From assembly GCA_001655205.1 (NCBI GenBank), contig LPNZ01009289.1, forward strand, positions 1 to 38,597: DNA of 38,597 nucleotides, written 5' to 3'. Position numbers and translations under genes: made by a program. Shown here piece after piece: positions 34,201 through 38,597 of this stretch. Under the pieces are notes generated by a model. It saw only the letters and a list, made by a program, of their open reading frames with translations. It was not told where the DNA came from and ran no database searches. This stretch comes from Lenisia limosa. Its lineage: Eukaryota; Breviatea. Every line of letters starts with the position of its first letter. Position 1 is the first letter of the stretch.

Positions 34201-36231
34201 CAATAGTCAGCAATATTATACCATTGTTCTCCAAACATATCCTGTTAAGCAAAATGCCAAGATTCAACTTTCTCTATTGTTAATCCATTGTGTGTACCAT
34301 ATATTTGCGCCATAACCCCAATTACTTATTATTTAGAGTACTGTTGAGTCATTTAATCTGTACATTCCACAAGAAGTAGTGACAAACATACATTGGGAAT
34401 CTTCAGTATCAACAGTATGTTAGGACTAAGAGACTTTGATATCACAGTTACCAAATATTAGTCAACTCACTCTTTCTAGGTGTGTATGTCACCTAATTTT
34501 ACTTCGTTTGTGGGTTCCACATGTCAAGATTATATCGGTTTAATAATATTGATGAAAACACGATATAACGATGTGCTGGATTATTTATCCCACTTTACCT
34601 GACTATGCTACGTTTTAGTGCTTTCTTTGCAATGATAAATAATATATTCCAAATAGTGAATATTAAACCGGTTTTTCATTGTTCAGGATTATGTTTATTC
34701 GATTTTCGCCATTATTGCAGCTTGTTCAAGGTACAGTCACCGTGCTTCTCTCCTTTCAAAACCGAAATGTTATTACAAATGCAGAATCGGCCTTAAACGT
34801 CGTGACCATTTTGGGCGAATACATTAGCTCTCTAGCGGCAATTATCACAGAACATTTTGGCGTTGTTGCTGAGTTGGCGGATTTAGTGTTATTTAGTACA
34901 CTCCATGTGATGCCCATTGTTACTATTATCCAGGATGTCATATTACTATGTTTTAATACATAACAACTATCTAGGTTTACTGGAGTCACACTTCTCTGTC
35001 TTTTCGGTTGTGCCTGTCCAGATCGTTTGCATGCGGAACACTCTTGCATGGCGGCTTTGGATATTTTGGTGTACTTCAACCGATTCAGAGACAGGTTGAC
35101 AGTTAGCCAGAATTATGTTGTTCTCACTTTAGACATGGTATAGGAACCGCATCACCATAACCCCTTCAATTGGAATCTGTACTGGAAGAGTCTTATTGGG
35201 TAACGTAGGTATGTTCGGGCGAAGTCGTGAGAGGTAAACCCTTATCATAAACCCTTTTTGACTTATGAAACAATCTTTTGGGCTACACCCAAATCCAGGA
35301 TTATGTCATCATAGGGTCGACAACACAGTTCAAATACGGAGTTCTCGGCCGTTCCGTTAATATGGCTGCACGACTACAGAGCCTCTGCCAGTTGTATCAT
35401 GTCGGTTGGACATTCAAATTAGTTGCTACTACCATATGTCTCGTATAAAAAAGCTGTGTCATCTTTTTCAAGTAATTTGCAACTGACCTATTCCCCGTTG
35501 ACTCAAGCGCAGGTTTCAGTAGTCATCTCTCAGACAACATACTTCCAAATTGGGCATGCATATGTCTGTCGGTAGGCTTTTCAACCCGTCCTGTCATTTG
35601 GTGCAATGATTCTTTGATTCAAAACTCATGTCAACACCCCCTGCAGGTGTTTGGACGTGGTCAAGGTGGCGGGAAGTCTCACACCCACACTCATATACCA
35701 GCTCATTGCTGGACCGCCAAGACCTAATATCTCGGTCGAGGTTCGAGGGAGGGTCTTGTTTTGACAGTTACTAGCTCAAAGTATTGATGATTGAAGAGCG
35801 GGCTGCCTGCCCTTGGGAGGCTATTTTACAATGAAGATCATGATCATGTATTCCTCCTTCCATTACTGCAACAGTTGAATTAACATTTCAAAATTTTTCT
35901 ACACCCAGCTTTCTCGTGTCTTATTATTTCTAGGAAGTAGACATTTTTCAACTGCTTGTTGATCAGGTGGAGTTAATNNNNNNNNNNNNNNNNNNGACAT
36001 TTTTCAACTGCTTGTTGATCAGGTGGAGTTAATACACCGAATACTTCTTGTTGGGGGGGGGGGGTCGCTTATCGAATTCAGCAAATGCTATGGTTAAATC
36101 TTGACCACATTTGGGGTAAAGTTTAATCCATGTTAGAATGTAGCATTGATCTAATCCCCCAGGTATTTTGGGGCAAAGAAAGCGGGGATGTCACGTCAAT
36201 GATCGGTGAATACATCGAGATTTACGGCCGT
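31258..36231 (+). CDS. Cache-domain transmembrane receptor with class III nucleotide cyclase domain
   Basis: Exons: 31258-31316, 31345-31465, 31494-31547, 31652-31674, 31709-31778, 31960-32060, 32211-32250, 32494-32539, an N-gap (33012-33229), about 33230-33284, 33363-33421, 33550-33590, 33623-33687, 33764-33859, 33893-33946, 33977-34040, 34337-34414, 34480-34505, 34687-34730, 34785-34872, 34975-35101, 35133-35208, 35315-35400, 35513-35571, 35647-35740, 35934-35966, 36163-36231. Phases agree except around the gap and 33421-33550. Architecture: N-terminal TM helix (MLLAIASVSLIVIHF), extracellular Cache domain, second TM helix (SIIAMVIVVSLLC), HAMP-like linker (IIPRPIRRIKY), helical connector, cyclase domain, short tail. 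Cache receptors bind small ligands outside the cell; class III cyclases make cAMP or cGMP. The 5' end is missing and the 3' end is lost towards the N-gap 36548-36659. Identity is strong; activity of the cyclase domain is doubtful (see the part-entry). Confidence 0.85.
31345..33859 (+). other. extracellular Cache sensor between two TM helices
   Basis: Between TM1 (about 31348-31395) and TM2 (about 33764-33820) the exons read FTWVEPIGYVYYK, FVDSLGIPYRDFGILEDESY, then IRPWYTYAANNPGKK and TWTPLYAYFDSALTM. This is the diagnostic Cache pattern RPWYxxA...WTxPYxD.....T. Before TM2 comes ISGLPLTVLLSRRQD, the usual last strand. The middle of the domain falls in or near the N-gap 33012-33229. The ligand cannot be predicted. 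Confidence 0.8.
32968..33011. repeat. minisatellite unit CCGGTGCTTTTTG at an N-gap
   Basis: ACCGGTGCTTTTTGCAGAAA is followed by TCGGTGCTTTTTTGGAGTAT and runs into the 218-bp N-gap 33012-33229. It is related to the array at 12287-12326, 20 kb away. Confidence 0.75.
34480..35740 (+). other. class III cyclase domain with both metal-binding Asp replaced
   Basis: In order: SPNFTSIMFIRFSPLLQLVQ at the VTVLFxDIxGFT strand, NVVTILGEYISSLAAIITEH helix, FGVVAE-FTGVTLLCLFG at KFTGDxLLAVFG, RLHAEHSCMAAL at DHAxxAxxAAL, SIGICTGRVLLGNVG at IGIHTGxVxxGNxG, YGVLGRSVNMAARLQSL at YTVIGDxVNxAARLE, then VSVVISQTTYF and CLDVVKVAG at the end. The first metal Asp (FxDI) reads Arg and the second (GD) reads Val. The transition-state Asn and Arg (VNMAAR) are kept. 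This is the residue pattern of a C2-type half, so the domain may need a partner with the Asp pair, or be purely regulatory. Confidence 0.8.
35940..36033. repeat. 38-bp duplication on both sides of an 18-bp N-gap
   Basis: GACATTTTTCAACTGCTTGT...GAGTTAAT occurs identically at 35940-35977 and 35996-36033, separated by N 35978-35995. It covers most of exon 35934-35966 and its donor. It is either a true tandem duplication or two contig ends that were not merged. Confidence 0.9.
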
Positions 36232-36752
36232 GTAAGGGGGGCATATTTACAAACTATTACCTTTGATCTCGGATTTGTTTTGAAAAAAAAAAAACATCAC
36301 TATGACATATCAAGGATGCCCCATTGCAGCTGCTCCTTCATAGGGTTAGTAATGAGATGGTTATCAGGGAATGTTGTAAGTGATGTGGGGGACTGTGTAA
36401 TCTATATTTGTATTATTTTTGTATCAATGAAAATCCAGAATGAAATTGGGGGAAACAGATTTATTGATAGATAAGTTAAAAGAAAAGAGCCTCAGAGATC
36501 ACAAAAATCGAAACGGCCGTGCCTTACTTTGGGAGAGGGGGGGGGGGNNNNNNNNNNNNNNNNNNNNNNNNNNNNNNNNNNNNNNNNNNNNNNNNNNNNN
36601 NNNNNNNNNNNNNNNNNNNNNNNNNNNNNNNNNNNNNNNNNNNNNNNNNNNNNNNNNNNGAGGTGTAAGAACGATACGATTACGCGTCAAGTGAGGCTCA
36701 ACACAGAGCAAATGTTCAACTGCTTGGTATGTTACCGTTGACAAATGCCATT

Positions 36753-38563
36753 CTAAGGAAAGCGATACTCTCTCCGATTAGAATTTCTCAACGCCTGTAC
36801 TTTCCCATATACATCAATAAAATAAATAAACGAGAAAGATCAAGCACAATAAATTGGAAAAGTGAAACAAAATATCCCGCGATTGAAATAGAATTGCATA
36901 GAATGATGAATATTAAAGGAATAAGGTGTACTCAAGGCCATTGCCAGTCAAATCAACGACAACGAGTCTCACCGTTTTCGGCTCGTATTCTACCTCCACG
37001 TCCTTTTGTATTCTGGACTCTTGGCCCTCCAGCATGACCGTGAGAATCGGTCCGCCGTCCTCCTCCACCGCAGACTATAATGGTCAGAAATGCCTTACAA
37101 AAGGACCCGAATCGAGAAAATCAAACTAAGAAAAGGAACAGCAAAATGGGATTATTCATCACCAGATTCTCAAGGATTGGAATGCAGAATTTAAACCCTT
37201 TGTTTTTCCACCCCCCCCCCCACGCTNNNNNNNNNNNNNNNNNNNNNNNNNNNNNNNNNNNNNNNNNNNNNNNNNNNNNNNNNNNNNNNNNNNNNNNNNG
37301 AATAGGGTGGCAAGCCTGTCTGTTGGATCTGAAAAGTCAGACCAAAATTTTGGATATTGGGCAGAAAATAATAACAACATCAATATGGGTCACAGTTTTA
37401 ATATATACACATGTATGAGACATACACCTTATGGTGATAACTCCCCACAAACCCGAACAGAAGCCTCGAGGAACTTTCCCACAGAGGGAGGCAGATGTTT
37501 GAACACTGAATCCCACCATCTACGCAGGTATGAGCTCAGGAGTAACAATTAGCGAAGAAGTAAGCGAGGGAAATTCTAAATTGAATTCCCAAGACAGAAG
37601 CAAACAGAAATACACATTCTCACATTATCAAAACTGCTAAAAAAAAATAATAATGGGTANNNNNNNNNNNNNNNNNNNNNNNNNNNNNNNNNNNNNNNNN
37701 NNNNNNNNNNNNNNNNNNNNNNNNNNNNNNNNNNNNNNNNNNNNNNNNNNNNNNNNNNNNNNNNNNNNACCATCGGAGGGGCCGCACAATATGGGCGACA
37801 ATGAGCTGCGGAGTAAGTTGAATGTTAGAACAGCATTGGCTCAAGGGAATCTCCAATATTTAGTGAGCAAATTCCTAGTATACATTGTGGTTAGGGCTTC
37901 ACTTCGGTTCAAAAAAGACCGGGAAAATATCGATAGTTTTTGACGATTTATCGATAAATTCCGTCTTTTTTCGAACCGAAGTGAAGCTCTAATTGTGGTA
38001 GTATGTGAAGTATTTCTTGGATGTATAACCCAACACTGCCACATTTCACCCCCCCCCCCNNNNNNNNNNNNNNNNNNNNNNNNNNNNNNNNNNNNNNNNN
38101 NNNNNNNNNNNNNNNNNNNNNNNNNNNNNNNNNNNNNNNNNNNNNNNNNNNNNNNNNNNNNNNNNNNNNNNNNNNNNNNNNNTGCATCCACGGGGAGCAG
38201 TATCGGGCGGTTCGACCACGGAAGGGCTAAACGGTGGTTATGAAGTGTGGAGAATTCTATGTTGACCAGTCTGAATCATATTTCTCGGTCGAGACTTATC
38301 AAGGCCTGTGTATACATGTACAGTTGCGAATCATTCAAAATTAAAAATTTTATCATATGCATGAAGCATTACAAGGAAGGCTTGCCACTAATTTGTGATA
38401 GACCAGGTAAGGTAGAAACTATCGACTACTACGGGAAGCCCTCGTGAAAGCATAACCCATCTCACTTTGAAAGCGTTGCCTCCTTTGCAATCTGATAATC
38501 GGAAACTACAAGCGTCAGGATACGTTCTTTCATCTTGGCACATTTTGCCAACAGAGTTAGCAT
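36753..38563 (-). CDS. unrecognised gene, 3' part
   Basis: Exons in transcript order: 38466-38563, 37453-37519, 36973-37074, 36753-36794 (stop TAG). Phases agree across all four joins as written, though exons may hide in the N-gaps 38060-38182, 37660-37768 and 37227-37299. Peptides: LLAKCAKMKERILTLVVSDY; WWDSVFKHLPPSVGKFLEAS; EEDGGPILTVMLEGQESRIQ then KDVEVEYEPKT; ALRNSNRREYRFP at the end. The third exon looks like paired beta strands. The gene continues off the right edge or begins there. It converges on the cyclase gene. No family recognised. Confidence 0.5.
37893..37990. mobile_element. 98-bp foldback (hairpin) repeat
   Basis: AGGGCTTCACTTCGGTTCAA at the left is mirrored by AGAGCTTCACTTCGGTTCGA (reverse complement of the right end). 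Pairing continues through AAAAAAGACCGG and inward to ATCGATA/TATCGAT, so nearly the whole element can fold on itself. No coding capacity. It looks like a MITE or foldback element in intergenic or intronic DNA. Confidence 0.65.
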
Positions 38564-38597
38564 GTATCATACTTCTGTGCACCCCCCCCCCCCCACC

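Noticed and set aside
34934-34949. Exon coding DVILL as the GD strand of the cyclase
   Set aside because: It resembles GDxILL, but the exon at 34975 (FTGVTLLCLFG then RLHAEH) fits the family's spacing exactly and keeps phase, so the first is more likely intronic.
1-38597. CRISPR arrays, tRNA or rRNA genes, riboswitches, bacterial-type operons
   Set aside because: No regularly spaced direct repeats with unique spacers, no tRNA cloverleaf or rRNA signature seen on either strand; gene structure is eukaryotic.

Overview
This window is nuclear DNA from an intron-rich eukaryote, most likely a unicellular protist or alga; the lineage cannot be fixed from sequence alone. It is AT-leaning, genes are chopped into exons of about 15-230 bp by GT-AG introns of 28 bp to more than 1 kb, and there are no operons, Shine-Dalgarno sites or tRNAs that I can see. 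Thirteen N-runs interrupt it, most beside poly-C/poly-G, poly-A or tandem repeats. Almost no long open frame is a gene by itself: genes were rebuilt by joining exons whose splice phases agree, and open frames that only exist by reading across N-runs were ignored.

Layout: (1) 114-781, minus, the N-terminal end of an NSUN2/Trm4-type tRNA cytosine-5 methyltransferase running off the left edge. (2) 782-3794, mainly repeats, with a possible 0.9-kb inverted-repeat element (1616-2527) and one weak minus exon. (3) 3795-10709, plus, an unrecognised membrane protein of about 19 exons with several hydrophobic segments, a coiled coil and a C-terminal PPAY motif; a RecQ-like fragment lies antisense in its largest intron. 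(4) 10973-16237, minus, an unrecognised protein with coiled coils, SH3-ligand-like proline motifs and a run of acidic decapeptide repeats centred on Thr. (5) 16471-27409, plus, about 40 exons: a RecB-like PD-(D/E)XK nuclease joined to a UPF1/Dna2-type superfamily 1 helicase. (6) 27970-29798, minus, an unrecognised multi-exon gene whose last exon ends inside a dispersed 46-bp repeat. (7) 31258-36231, plus, a Cache-TM-class III nucleotide cyclase receptor. (8) 36753-38563, minus, part of an unrecognised gene reaching the right edge.

The best candidates for new biology are the eukaryotic nuclease-helicase fusion, a cyclase domain that has lost both metal-binding Asp residues but keeps the transition-state Asn/Arg (like the C2 half of animal adenylyl cyclases), a cluster of introns of only 28-34 nt in that cyclase gene, and repeated two-copy tandem duplications of 29-40 bp that often sit on exon-intron borders, one of them copying the helicase Walker B exon end. 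I see no functional link between neighbouring genes beyond head-to-head or convergent arrangement.
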